The notes beneath the pieces were generated by a model. The model was not told the origin of the DNA. It worked only from the letters and a program-made list of their open reading frames with translations, and did no database searches. From assembly GCA_964564415.1 (NCBI GenBank), contig CAZMAV010000012.1, forward strand, positions 62,001 to 126,000: 64,000 bases of DNA, given 5' to 3'. Source of the stretch: JALEFZ01 sp964564415. Lineage in GTDB: Bacteria > Bacteroidota > Bacteroidia > J057. Position numbers and translations under genes: made by a program. Shown in pieces: positions 36,338-44,722 of this stretch (position 1 is the stretch's first letter; each line of letters opens with the position of its first letter).

Positions 36338-38224
36338 TTATTTATTGTTGGAAGACGTTTTATCAGGTATATCGGAATCACCCAGCCGCAGCTTTTTGAC
36401 CTTAGCCTTAAATTTTCGCTTGAGGCTGACTTTTTCCTTGTCTTTCCACACCCTGGCCGAGATTCGTTCTTCTACCTTTTTTCCTCCCTCAAGGGTGTAG
36501 GTCAGGTGAATAGGCACCGGCAGCCTGCCAGTGTTCCCCACCTCAAAGGTCACCTTCTTATTTTTGATATTGACATTTTCCAAAGCCAGATCAGCTGCAC
36601 CTGTCTCGTAAAACCAGGGCTTCCAAAACCAATCCAGGTCTTCTCCAGCTACATCTTCAAAGGTATTGAAAAAATCCTGGGGATGTGGATGTTTGCCCGC
36701 CCACCTTCGGATATAGGTCTGCAAAGCCTCCCGAAATAGCGTGTCGCCCATAACCGAGCGCAACATATGATAGGCTGTGGAGGAGTGATAATAGGCCTGA
36801 ACATAATAAGGGAAGCTGGAAACCTGATGAGATTCCCTCATCAAAGGAACCTGACTCGCAGTACCACTAAACCTGCGGTAAAAATTGACATTGGAAGACA
36901 TGGGTGTCTTGTCATAGCCTCTTTCTTTCATTTGACCGATAGGCAGGTAACTGGCCCAGCCTTCGTCCATCCAGGCAAAGCGCCTTTCATTGATCCCCGT
37001 GTAGAAGGGAAAATAGGTATGGGCAATCTCGTGATAGGTCAAGCGAAAACCGCTGCCCTCGTTGAAGGTCGAACCATCGTTGACGATCATCGGAAATTCC
37101 ATTCCTCCCCCCAAAAGTCCCTGGTCTCCATTAAATACAGTCATGGCGGGATAAGGGTAAGGAATACCCGGCAGTTGGGTAGAAAGGTCCTCGATGGATT
37201 GCTTCGCAAAGTTGGCCACCTTCCTGAAGTCTTTGGCCCTGGGGTGGTAACAAGCATCCACAAAAATACGACGGGAAGGCGAGTCGATGACCATGCTGCT
37301 CCCATCCCAGTAGTAATAATCGCTGACCGCAAAGGCAAAGTCAGGTACCTCCCTCCCGATGAAATGCCAGGTGAGCAAACTGTCCTCCTGAGTCAGAATT
37401 TCCCCATTTTTATAGTCTTCCTTTGAAATAATATTCACCACCGTATCGGAGAGCATGGCGGCCTTATATTTTTCCAAAATCGGTTCTGAAAGTACCTCTT
37501 CTGCTTCCTGTAGCAGTCCTGTTCCCCACATCATGAAGCCCTTGGGGAGTTGCATCGATACTTCGAAGTCGGCCACAGTTTGATAAAATTCGACCTTACC
37601 CAAATAAGGAATCCGGTCCCAACCAAAGATATCATCGTAAACCGCAATCTGTGGATACCAATAAGCAATAAAAAATGCATCATCCTTGTACTGCCCCATG
37701 CGATTGGCAGCTGTGGACGTAACCTTAAAGTGATAGGTAATCTCCAACCCGATCGTATCCTTAGGATAGAGGGGAGACTTGAGTTTGAGGCTCAGGTTGG
37801 TGGATGATTCTTCAAAAATATAGGCATCCTCATAAGGCTCTCCTTCGACCATGAACTTATCGAAGATCAGACCTGAAGCAAAATCTTCTTCGTCCAGCGG
37901 ATCATCACGCTCGGCTCTAGGTTTGTAGTAATTTTGAAGCAGGCGAATGACAATTTCATCCAGGGTATCCGGGCTGTCGTTGTAGTACTTGATGTGGCAG
38001 ACAGCCTCCAGTTGGTTGCTGTCTGGGTCAAAACTTCCATTGATCTTGTAGGCAGCCCTGTTTTGGAAATAATTAATTCCCGAAGCTCCGTTTTCGCTTC
38101 TGGTACGCTTTTGGATAGCTTGGTGATATTCAAGGGAAAGAGGGAGAGAACCTACATTATCCTGAGCCTGAACCAACATTCCTGACCAGAGCATGAGACT
38201 GAAGCAAAACCAAATCGATTTCAT
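36338..38224 (-). CDS. secreted M1 family zinc metallopeptidase
   Basis: The 628-residue protein starts at the ATG at 38224, which places a signal peptide (MKSIWFCFSLMLWSGMLVQAQ) at the N-terminus; an open frame continues upstream to 38299 without one. The M1 catalytic site is present: HEIAHTYFPFYTGINERRF gives HExxH, and the downstream Glu is in MDEGWASY. The N-terminal saddle domain of beta strands precedes it, and a C-terminal beta-domain (about 540-628) follows, with a basic tail. Such Bacteroidota M1 proteins are aminopeptidase-like. No T9SS sorting domain is visible. Confidence 0.9.
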   Translation of the reverse strand: MKSIWFCFSLMLWSGMLVQAQDNVGSLPLSLEYHQAIQKRTRSENGASGINYFQNRAAYKINGSFDPDSNQLEAVCHIKYYNDSPDTLDEIVIRLLQNYYKPRAERDDPLDEEDFASGLIFDKFMVEGEPYEDAYIFEESSTNLSLKLKSPLYPKDTIGLEITYHFKVTSTAANRMGQYKDDAFFIAYWYPQIAVYDDIFGWDRIPYLGKVEFYQTVADFEVSMQLPKGFMMWGTGLLQEAEEVLSEPILEKYKAAMLSDTVVNIISKEDYKNGEILTQEDSLLTWHFIGREVPDFAFAVSDYYYWDGSSMVIDSPSRRIFVDACYHPRAKDFRKVANFAKQSIEDLSTQLPGIPYPYPAMTVFNGDQGLLGGGMEFPMIVNDGSTFNEGSGFRLTYHEIAHTYFPFYTGINERRFAWMDEGWASYLPIGQMKERGYDKTPMSSNVNFYRRFSGTASQVPLMRESHQVSSFPYYVQAYYHSSTAYHMLRSVMGDTLFREALQTYIRRWAGKHPHPQDFFNTFEDVAGEDLDWFWKPWFYETGAADLALENVNIKNKKVTFEVGNTGRLPVPIHLTYTLEGGKKVEERISARVWKDKEKVSLKRKFKAKVKKLRLGDSDIPDKTSSNNK

Positions 38225-38335
38225 AACTTTGTGCGTTTGTATTAAGCGGGATATAAGAAAGAGGGATACTTCATGTGTAATAAGGTGAACCATGTCCATC
38301 AGAAATCCCCACCAAGTTAATGTATTTTCGCTTTT

Positions 38336-39163
38336 ATGGATGCATATGCAGAAATACCGATCATTATTTTGGGCTGTCCTCAGGATTTGAGACAGACCCC
38401 TCAGATCAGGTGGGTTGAACAGGAGCTTATCCTTGTAGAGAAGTTATTGCTGCGCTTCGCCGTTCTGGAAAGTTTTCAATTGGTCAAATCATGGCCCCTC
38501 AGTGATGAGCCTTTTCTGGAAGTCATTCAGACATACCGCTTTAATCCTGCGGTAAAGTTGATACACCTATCTGGTATAAAGGGAGAAACCCTGGACCAAG
38601 GCATCGACGATGTCACCACACTGGCCTCCTTTATCGGTCAGTTTCCCTATCTTCAGGCACTTTTTGTAAGTGGCTTTAGCCAGCCCGAACTGCTAGATGC
38701 CCTCCTGACCCGCGACATTCCGGCCATCGTCATGACAGAAACCCAGCAGAGCAAGCAATTTGCCAAAGAAATGGCCCATGTATTCTATTCGGAGATGGGA
38801 AAAGGCCTTAGCCTAGAGGATTCCCTCATCCAGGTCAAAGAAAACTACCCCGGCCGCTTTGTCCTCCAGCCCGTGCAGTACGACATAGAAAGAAATGCAT
38901 TCAATTGGAAAGGAAAATCCCTCCATTACCAGCAAAATCAGGTAACCTGGGGCGCCTATGCCCTTGAAAACAGGGCAGACCTCAAATGGAAGCTCCCCAT
39001 TCCTCCGGTTAGGAGCAACGAAGATATTGCTCTGGGAGGAGGACAAGCCAGACAGCGCAAAGTGAGACGCTTAGGACTGGGCATCCTATCGCTATTTTTG
39101 CTATTCATCTTGATTATGAGCCTTTGGCAAGCCATTGATGACCTTTCATGGTCTTTCTTCTAA
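38336..39163 (+). CDS. membrane-anchored CHAT-like protein lacking the catalytic His and Cys
   Basis: A 275-residue protein with a CHAT-like (caspase-fold) domain and a C-terminal membrane helix (about 246-266, LGLGILSLFLLFILIMSLW), so the domain faces the cytoplasm. CHAT features: strand VKLIHLSG (74-80), strand ALFVSGFSQPELLDALLTRDIPAIVM and the helix EMAHVFYSEMGKGLSLEDSLIQV. Alignment by eye with the next gene shows Ile81 where a catalytic His should lie and Phe114 where the catalytic Cys should lie, so it is probably a pseudoprotease. The neighbour shares the PEL-D-LL-DIPAI pattern. I know no characterised homologue. Confidence 0.7.
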   Translation: MDAYAEIPIIILGCPQDLRQTPQIRWVEQELILVEKLLLRFAVLESFQLVKSWPLSDEPFLEVIQTYRFNPAVKLIHLSGIKGETLDQGIDDVTTLASFIGQFPYLQALFVSGFSQPELLDALLTRDIPAIVMTETQQSKQFAKEMAHVFYSEMGKGLSLEDSLIQVKENYPGRFVLQPVQYDIERNAFNWKGKSLHYQQNQVTWGAYALENRADLKWKLPIPPVRSNEDIALGGGQARQRKVRRLGLGILSLFLLFILIMSLWQAIDDLSWSFF

Positions 39164-39166
39164 TTC

Positions 39167-39206
39167 TTACATCCCTATTTGATATTTTGTGAAAGACAGG
39201 ATGTAA
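39167..39206 (+). repeat. inverted repeat between the two CHAT-like genes
   Basis: TTACATCC (39167-39174) and GGATGTAA (39199-39206) are exact inverted arms separated by 24 bases. It could be an operator or an mRNA hairpin upstream of the second CHAT-like gene. No U-run follows. Confidence 0.45.
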
Positions 39207-39247
39207 CTATTCCTGCCTCTTGTATTCCAACTTGTAATCCAAACACC

Positions 39248-40102
39248 ATGCCTCTTACTGTAGGTAAGCCCATCATTTTTATGGCTTGTGCCAATAGCTA
39301 TAGCCATGGAAAAAGGCTTCGATACCTCGTCCAGGAGCGGAAACAACTTGCCAGGATCCTAGTTCGAAACAAGCCTTTTCAGTATTACCAACCCATACAA
39401 AAAGGCAACCGACCCCTCTCCTTTTTCCTGCAAAAACTTAGCGCAGATGGCCTGCACAGACAAATCAAAATCTTACATCTCAGTGGTCAACACTCTGATG
39501 GAAGATTGGCACTGGAATCCGAAGACTTCGAATCAGAAGTTTCATTTGAAGAACTAAGTGAGATCCTCTTCCATTTGCCTCAGCTCAAACTCGTCTATCT
39601 CAATGGCTGCGCCAGCCCCGAACTTGTGGACTTCCTTCTCAAAAAGGACATACCAGCTATCATAGCAATCCAAACCCAGGAAAAAGATGAAGACATTAAC
39701 CTGAGTGCCAGACTTTTCTACCAACACCTAAGCAAAGGAAAGTCTATCTGGGAATCCTTCCAGGAATGTCTCCACCAATTCGAAAACCTGCGGCTCCTGC
39801 CCGTAAGCTATGAAGTAGAAACCGATACGATCACCTGTCCCAAAGAAGAGGAAGAACTCCTGCCCTGGGGATTGTATTATTTTGAAGAAAATCAGGTTTA
39901 CCTTACCGAAAAACCTCCGAGGAGAGCTTCTCTCCCCATATCCATGCAGTCCTCCAGAAAGTCGCCCATCGTTTCACAATCGACTTTCAACCTTCCCAAA
40001 TTTGTACTGGTTGCCCTCCTGGCCCTTCTCGCTGTGGGAGCCTCCCTCTATCTGCTCAATCCTATCAATTTTTCACTTATCCTTAGCAGGATTCCAATGT
40101 AA
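39248..40102 (+). CDS. membrane-anchored CHAT-like protein with candidate His/Cys pair
   Basis: The 284-residue product starts at the ATG at 39248 (MPLTVGKPII). The CHAT-like domain has LHLSGQHSDG (His82, the canonical SGH order shifted by one) and VYLNGCASPEL (Cys121), then DIPAIIAIQTQEKDED and the helix SARLFYQHLSKGKSIWESF, the usual FY-x-x-L-x-x-G pattern of the caspase-fold CHAT family. A basic, Ser-rich linker leads to one C-terminal membrane helix (252-271). It is a diverged paralogue of the preceding gene and probably the active partner. The gene converges on the RQC-HRDC gene with 63 bases between stops. The CHAT assignment is by eye. Confidence 0.72.
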   Translation: MPLTVGKPIIFMACANSYSHGKRLRYLVQERKQLARILVRNKPFQYYQPIQKGNRPLSFFLQKLSADGLHRQIKILHLSGQHSDGRLALESEDFESEVSFEELSEILFHLPQLKLVYLNGCASPELVDFLLKKDIPAIIAIQTQEKDEDINLSARLFYQHLSKGKSIWESFQECLHQFENLRLLPVSYEVETDTITCPKEEEELLPWGLYYFEENQVYLTEKPPRRASLPISMQSSRKSPIVSQSTFNLPKFVLVALLALLAVGASLYLLNPINFSLILSRIPM

Positions 40103-40105
40103 AAA

Positions 40106-40159
40106 TGAGGAAGGGCTCCGGTAAACCCTAGCCAACCAAAAAAATCCGGGCCTTCCTCA
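40106..40159. terminator. inverted repeat between convergent CHAT and RQC-HRDC genes
   Basis: TGAGGAAGG (40106-40114) and CCTTCCTCA (40151-40159), extended by CCGG/CCGG (40118-40121 and 40146-40149), fold into an interrupted hairpin in the 63-base gap. It probably ends both transcripts; there is no clear U-run, so it may work differently. Confidence 0.5.
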
Positions 40160-40165
40160 GATATA

Positions 40166-41110
40166 TCAGGCAGTCTTTGCCTCAGCAGGAACTTCCTTGC
40201 TGTACAATTTACATAGCTCAAGGGTGTCATAGTTTTGCTGAAGAACCTTGTGAGCTACCTCGATTGACTTGTCCTCAGCACTGCGAAAGTACTCTGCCAC
40301 CTTGTGCAGGACCAAAGGGTCCATTTTCTCCTCTATCCAGGGAATGAGATCAATTTCCTCGGCCTCGTGAAGCGTAATCAGGTGCCTGCTTACCGTAGAT
40401 ACCTCCAACTTGCGCCTGCGGGCAGTTTCTTCCAAAGAAAGACCTGCCTCAAAAAGTTCCTTGACCTTACGGACAGCAGGAGCATGAGCCTTTCTGTAGA
40501 TACCCGTCTCCTTGTCCTTTTCCACCTTCCTGGTCATGCTTGCAGTCATTTCTATAATCTGGTTCTTTTCTAAATCATCCAGTTTGTCCAAGCCTTCGAT
40601 TCGATTCAGTTTTTCGACACTCGCCGGCAGATGCTTTACGATTTGATCCAGGGTGTAATTGGTAAAAATCTGATAAGGCTTCTTATAGAACTCCCGGGCA
40701 ATTTCCATCCGCCAATTTCGGAGTTGCTTGATCAATTCTACCTCATACCAGGATTTGGAGAGCTCATTTTTTGATACCATTAGGGATCGAGGTTCTTGGA
40801 GGAAGGCCTTGCCGAGCTCTGAAATTTCGAGGGTTCCATAGACCCGATCCTTTACCGTCACAAATTCCTGCTCCTCGAGATAGGAAATCATATCCTGGAT
40901 CTTGGAAGAATAATGGGCTTCCAGGGAGCCAAAAGTCTCCAACTGAGGATGGGAGTCATCCCGCCAGCCAAAGCGACTCTCCCCCGAAAGCAGACGGGCC
41001 AGATATGGAGCCGAGTAAGGCTTATCCAAAAGCAAGAGGGTCTTTAAAATCATGACCGCCGGTTCTTTCAGGTCTATTTCCTCCTGACCTGTGTACTGTT
41101 GTTCTTTCAT
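40166..41110 (-). CDS. helicase-less RecQ C-terminal-like protein (RQC-HRDC-HTH)
   Basis: The 314-residue protein resembles the C-terminal half of RecQ with no ATPase motor. Segments: an RQC-like winged helix (about 15-108) with YLARLLSGESRFGW and LEISELGKAFL; an HRDC-like helical domain (about 121-195) with LRNWRMEIAREFYKKPYQIF and TLDQIVKHLP; and a C-terminal HTH_40-type domain (about 212-305) with LFEAGLSLEETARRRKLEVSTVSRHL. The HRDC helix-hairpin is degenerate (GLDKLDD instead of a glycine-rich turn). It may bind DNA or junctions, but no catalytic activity is predicted. A second, diverged copy lies just upstream. Confidence 0.72.
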   Translation of the reverse strand: MKEQQYTGQEEIDLKEPAVMILKTLLLLDKPYSAPYLARLLSGESRFGWRDDSHPQLETFGSLEAHYSSKIQDMISYLEEQEFVTVKDRVYGTLEISELGKAFLQEPRSLMVSKNELSKSWYEVELIKQLRNWRMEIAREFYKKPYQIFTNYTLDQIVKHLPASVEKLNRIEGLDKLDDLEKNQIIEMTASMTRKVEKDKETGIYRKAHAPAVRKVKELFEAGLSLEETARRRKLEVSTVSRHLITLHEAEEIDLIPWIEEKMDPLVLHKVAEYFRSAEDKSIEVAHKVLQQNYDTLELCKLYSKEVPAEAKTA

Positions 41111-41130
41111 GGTAAATGAATAAATAGGTT

Positions 41131-41209
41131 AAAAAAAAGGACCGGGGCTAGCGATGACCACTCGGTTAGGGGTGCCACAAAAATCGGCGTCAAAGAAGCA
41201 CTCCGGTCC
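41131..41209 (-). terminator. long-loop intrinsic terminator between the two RQC-HRDC genes
   Basis: On the minus strand GGACCGG (plus 41203-41209) pairs with CCGGTCC (plus 41139-41145) and is followed by eight T (plus 41131-41138, the A-run). The 57-base loop is unusually long. It should end transcription of the upstream RQC-HRDC gene, so the two paralogues are separate units; it may instead act as an attenuator. Confidence 0.7.
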
Positions 41210-41245
41210 AACCAAAACTACCCAAACACAGGGTTCCTCTATCCT

Positions 41246-42235
41246 TTAGGTGTGCTTAGGGTCTTTGAAATCATATTCGTTGTCATAGGTAAAATCCCAA
41301 ACTTCCTCACATCGGGACATTCGTGAGACATAGAGGCGGCAGAGTTTGAGCGTATCATAGGCCAGTCCCAACTCTTTAAAGGCCTGAGAAAGCCTCACCT
41401 CTTCTCTTTCCATGAAGTATTCTTTTCCCTTTTTCAGGCTTTCCGGCGATACCTCCCTTTCTATCCAGTGAGTCAGGTCGATCTCCGAGGCTTCATGAAG
41501 GTCCATGAGCATCTGCCGAATGGTGCTTTCCTTTACCTTCCGACGCCGGGCGATCTCGGATACCTCCATCCCCGTTTCAAACAAACTCTTTACCTCCCGA
41601 AAACTAGGCCTGAGAATGAGGTTTGATAGCCGCTGTTTTCGATCCTGCCTCTGTTTTTCTCTGATTTCCAGGACAATTTCCAATATCTTCGCACCATAGC
41701 GGTTGATCCTCTGGTCCCCCATACCCGGAATTTCACCGAGTTGTTCCAGGCTTACTGGCTGTACCAGAGATAATTCGTCGAGGGTAAAATCTGAAAAGAT
41801 GATGTAAGCGGGGCATCCTTCCTCCCTGGCAACTTCCTTTCGGAGTGCCTTTAGTCTGAGGTAGATTTCCTTTTCAAAGCGGTTTTGTGAAAGTTGACGA
41901 GGATATAGGATAAGGGGATAAGGCTCCTTGAGATAGGCCTTACCCTTGGAAGTAAGAATCATGGAACCCATCTTCGGGCTGATTCTTTCCAAAAAATCCT
42001 CTTCGACAAGATAGCGGATCAGACAGCGCAGTCGATCGGAATCCTTCTCTTTTAAGGCTCCAAAGCCTTCGATCTCCATGTGAGAAGTATGATGAAGGCC
42101 CAATCGTACATGGCCCTTGAGCAAACGAATCAAATAAGAGGGCGAGACTGCCTTTTCAAGCTCTTGAAGGACCTTACAGAGATGCCATACCTCATCCTGT
42201 ACGTCCTCCATTCCTTTTTTGTAGGACATTTTCAT
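41246..42235 (-). CDS. second helicase-less RecQ C-terminal-like protein (RQC-HRDC-HTH)
   Basis: A 329-residue paralogue of the preceding gene with the same order: RQC-like domain (about 13-108, YLIRLLKGHVRLGLHHTSH), HRDC (about 118-195) with LRKEVAREEGCPAYIIFSD and the intact helix-hairpin turn GEIPGMGDQRINRYG, and the HTH_40 domain (about 210-305) with LFETGMEVSEIARRRKVKES. Its HRDC is closer to the RecQ consensus than that of its neighbour. There is no helicase motif I-VI anywhere. The last 20 residues are acidic and aromatic. A 215-base AT-rich gap follows upstream, before the MATE gene. Confidence 0.75.
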   Translation of the reverse strand: MKMSYKKGMEDVQDEVWHLCKVLQELEKAVSPSYLIRLLKGHVRLGLHHTSHMEIEGFGALKEKDSDRLRCLIRYLVEEDFLERISPKMGSMILTSKGKAYLKEPYPLILYPRQLSQNRFEKEIYLRLKALRKEVAREEGCPAYIIFSDFTLDELSLVQPVSLEQLGEIPGMGDQRINRYGAKILEIVLEIREKQRQDRKQRLSNLILRPSFREVKSLFETGMEVSEIARRRKVKESTIRQMLMDLHEASEIDLTHWIEREVSPESLKKGKEYFMEREEVRLSQAFKELGLAYDTLKLCRLYVSRMSRCEEVWDFTYDNEYDFKDPKHT

Positions 42236-42450
42236 GATTGTGCATTTTCTTAAGCAATGATAGGAATTAAATCACATATAATACAAATACGTAATTAATA
42301 ATTATAACTTTAATTTTATTATATCAAAATCACCCCTATTTCAACTTAGAGGCCAACCAGTGGCAATACATCCACCTCTACAGGGTAGAATACCACTAAA
42401 AAGAAGAAATTGAGCTGATTTTCTTACATCAGCCAGGGATAAAACAGATA

Positions 42451-43758
42451 TCACTCCTCCTTTAAGCGTAGATGCCTTCCTGAAAGTAGACCCAAACTCA
42501 AGCCCCTGGCCAGCATAAATAAAAGCATAGACAACCAAAGACCGTGATTGCCCAGGTATTTTTCTCCCAGATACCAGGAGGGAAGGAAAACCAGAAGCGT
42601 AGAAAAAACCATCATGTTGCGCATGGGCCGGGAAGCCGTAGCCCCCAAATAAGCCCCATCGTACATGTAGGCCACACTGCCCACCAAGGGGATGACAAAC
42701 TGCCAAGGCAGGTACTCAAGGGCCACTTCCAGCACATCTTCTTGATCTGTAAAGATGCTAAGCAGACTCTCTCCCAGAAATACATAAACCAACGAAAATA
42801 CCAAGCCAATACCTACCCCCCAGATAAAAAGCAGGCCCAGGGCCTCCTTGAGCTGTTTTTGCTTAGCCTCTCCTACAAATCGACCTACCAGACTTTCAGT
42901 GGCAAAGGCAAATCCATCCACCCCATAAGCCATAAGGTCCATAAATTGACGTAAGATCTGATTGGCTGCCAGGATCAAAGGGCCAAAAGCTGTGGACCGG
43001 ACTGTAAAAAAAGAAAAAACAAAGATTAAGCAGACCGTCCTGATAAAGATGTCCGAATTGACAGAAAAGAATCGCTTAAGGCTGCCAAGATCCAATACAT
43101 AGCTGAGTTCTGGCCATTGGCCCTCATAATTTCTTTTGAATATTTTCAACCACAGTCCAAGAGCCAAAAAAATTCCCAGGTATTGAGCCATTACAGTAGC
43201 TCCGGCCACCCCGGCCACCCCCATATTTAGTTCTCTCACAAAATAAAGGGATAGGAGAATATTGAGGATATTGCCCAAGACTGAAATGATCAAGGGAATA
43301 CGGGCATTTTGCATGCCCAAAAACCACCCGTTGAAGACATAAAGGCCGATAGTGGCTGGGGCTGCCCATATTCTAATGGAAAAATACAGGAGAGCTTCCT
43401 CATAAAGCCCTTCTTCTGCGGGAAAAAAACTCAGCCCAAACTTCCCTATCGGCCATTGGAAGAGGAGAAAAAGAAAGGCTGCTCCCAGTCCGACCCCCAG
43501 CGCCTGAAAAAGAATCCTCAACTGCTGAGGTCTGTCCCCCTGCCCGTAGGCCTGAGCCGATAGCCCCGTGGTTCCCATCCGTAAAAATCCCAGGCTCCAG
43601 TACAAAAAATTAAACAAGGCACCTCCAATACCTACCGCTCCCAGATAAATCGGCGAAGAAAGATGTCCCATCAGGGCTGTATCCACCATCCCCAACAAAG
43701 GGACCGAAAGGTTAGAAAGTATATTGGGAATGGCCAGTCGAAAAATACTGCGGTTCAT
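42451..43758 (-). CDS. MATE family multidrug/Na+ efflux transporter
   Basis: A 435-residue inner-membrane exporter of the MATE (MatE, DinF-like) family, with about 12 helices. I start it at the ATG at 43758 (MNRSIFRLAIPNILSNLSVPLLGMVDTALMG); an open frame continues to 43902 but lacks a membrane segment at its start. The N-terminal block with IPNILSNLSVPLLGMVDTALMGHL and the second repeat DLMAYGVDGFAFATESLVGR are typical. Substrates are probably cationic drugs or dyes, driven by Na+ or H+. The divergent hydrolase gene starts 118 bases away. Confidence 0.9.
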   Translation of the reverse strand: MNRSIFRLAIPNILSNLSVPLLGMVDTALMGHLSSPIYLGAVGIGGALFNFLYWSLGFLRMGTTGLSAQAYGQGDRPQQLRILFQALGVGLGAAFLFLLFQWPIGKFGLSFFPAEEGLYEEALLYFSIRIWAAPATIGLYVFNGWFLGMQNARIPLIISVLGNILNILLSLYFVRELNMGVAGVAGATVMAQYLGIFLALGLWLKIFKRNYEGQWPELSYVLDLGSLKRFFSVNSDIFIRTVCLIFVFSFFTVRSTAFGPLILAANQILRQFMDLMAYGVDGFAFATESLVGRFVGEAKQKQLKEALGLLFIWGVGIGLVFSLVYVFLGESLLSIFTDQEDVLEVALEYLPWQFVIPLVGSVAYMYDGAYLGATASRPMRNMMVFSTLLVFLPSWYLGEKYLGNHGLWLSMLLFMLARGLSLGLLSGRHLRLKEE

Positions 43759-43876
43759 CAGGGAAAGCTTAGGAAGGATCTTTGGCAGTCCCGAAGAAAG
43801 CCGAAACTTGCCTTCACAAATTAGCCATGAAAGTATTATATTCCATATCTTGCTAAAAAACCCTGACAAACTAGCG

Positions 43877-44710
43877 ATGCAACACTCTACCTTTTCGATC
43901 AAACAAGGAAAATATAGCTACTTCGCTCAGCTTTGGAGACCCCAGAAAGTGGATGCCTCCCTGGTCATTGTCCACGGCCAGTCCGACCACTCCAGTCGCT
44001 ATACACATGTCGCTGAGTACCTATGCCAATACAACATCGCCATGGTGGGCATAGACCTCTACGGTCATGGTAAATCCAAGGGCAAAAGGGGCCACGTTCC
44101 AGAATACGAGGTACTCCTCGAAAGCGTAGAGGCCACCCTCAAATGGACGCAAAAAGAATTTCCCAATGAGCCAAGTTTTCTCTACGGCCATTCTATGGGA
44201 GGAAATATCGTAGCCAATTACGTCCTGAGGTTCAAGCCCCAGATCAGGGGATCTATCCTGACCGGCCCCTATTTCCGGCTTGCCTTCGAACCCTCCCCTG
44301 CCAAGGTACTCCTGGCCAAAAGTGTCGTCAAACTTATGCCCTCCATGACGCAGGCGACAGGACTGGACCCCAACGGCCTCAGCCACGATACAGAAGTGGT
44401 CGAAGCCTACAAGAAAGATAAATGGGTCCACGGCATGATCAGCCCGGTCGCATTCCTTTCCCTTGTTGAAAATGGAGAATGGGCCATCAAAAACTCTAGC
44501 CGCTGGGAAGGAAGCCTCCTTATCATGCACGGAGAGGAAGATCCCATTACCTCCTTTGATGCCTCTAAAGAATTTATCGCCAACATAGACCGCCACAATC
44601 AAGATGTAACATTCAAGGCATGGGAAGGATTCTATCACGAAATCCACAACGAACTGGGCAAGGAAGAAGTCCTCACCTTCCTCAAAGACTGGATCACAAA
44701 ACGGACCTAA
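43877..44710 (+). CDS. alpha/beta hydrolase (monoacylglycerol lipase-like)
   Basis: A 277-residue serine hydrolase of the Hydrolase_4 group, starting at the ATG at 43877 (MQHSTFSIKQGKYSYFAQLW). HGQSDHSSRYTHVAEYL precedes the nucleophile elbow LYGHSMGGNIV, and the acid and base are in HGEEDPITSFDASKEF and FYHEIHNE. The catalytic Ser-Asp-His triad is thus complete, and the family cleaves monoacylglycerols or related esters. It is followed 12 bases later by aroE, likely in one transcript; the pairing is not functionally obvious. Confidence 0.9.
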   Translation: MQHSTFSIKQGKYSYFAQLWRPQKVDASLVIVHGQSDHSSRYTHVAEYLCQYNIAMVGIDLYGHGKSKGKRGHVPEYEVLLESVEATLKWTQKEFPNEPSFLYGHSMGGNIVANYVLRFKPQIRGSILTGPYFRLAFEPSPAKVLLAKSVVKLMPSMTQATGLDPNGLSHDTEVVEAYKKDKWVHGMISPVAFLSLVENGEWAIKNSSRWEGSLLIMHGEEDPITSFDASKEFIANIDRHNQDVTFKAWEGFYHEIHNELGKEEVLTFLKDWITKRT

Positions 44711-44722
44711 GCCAAGAATTTC

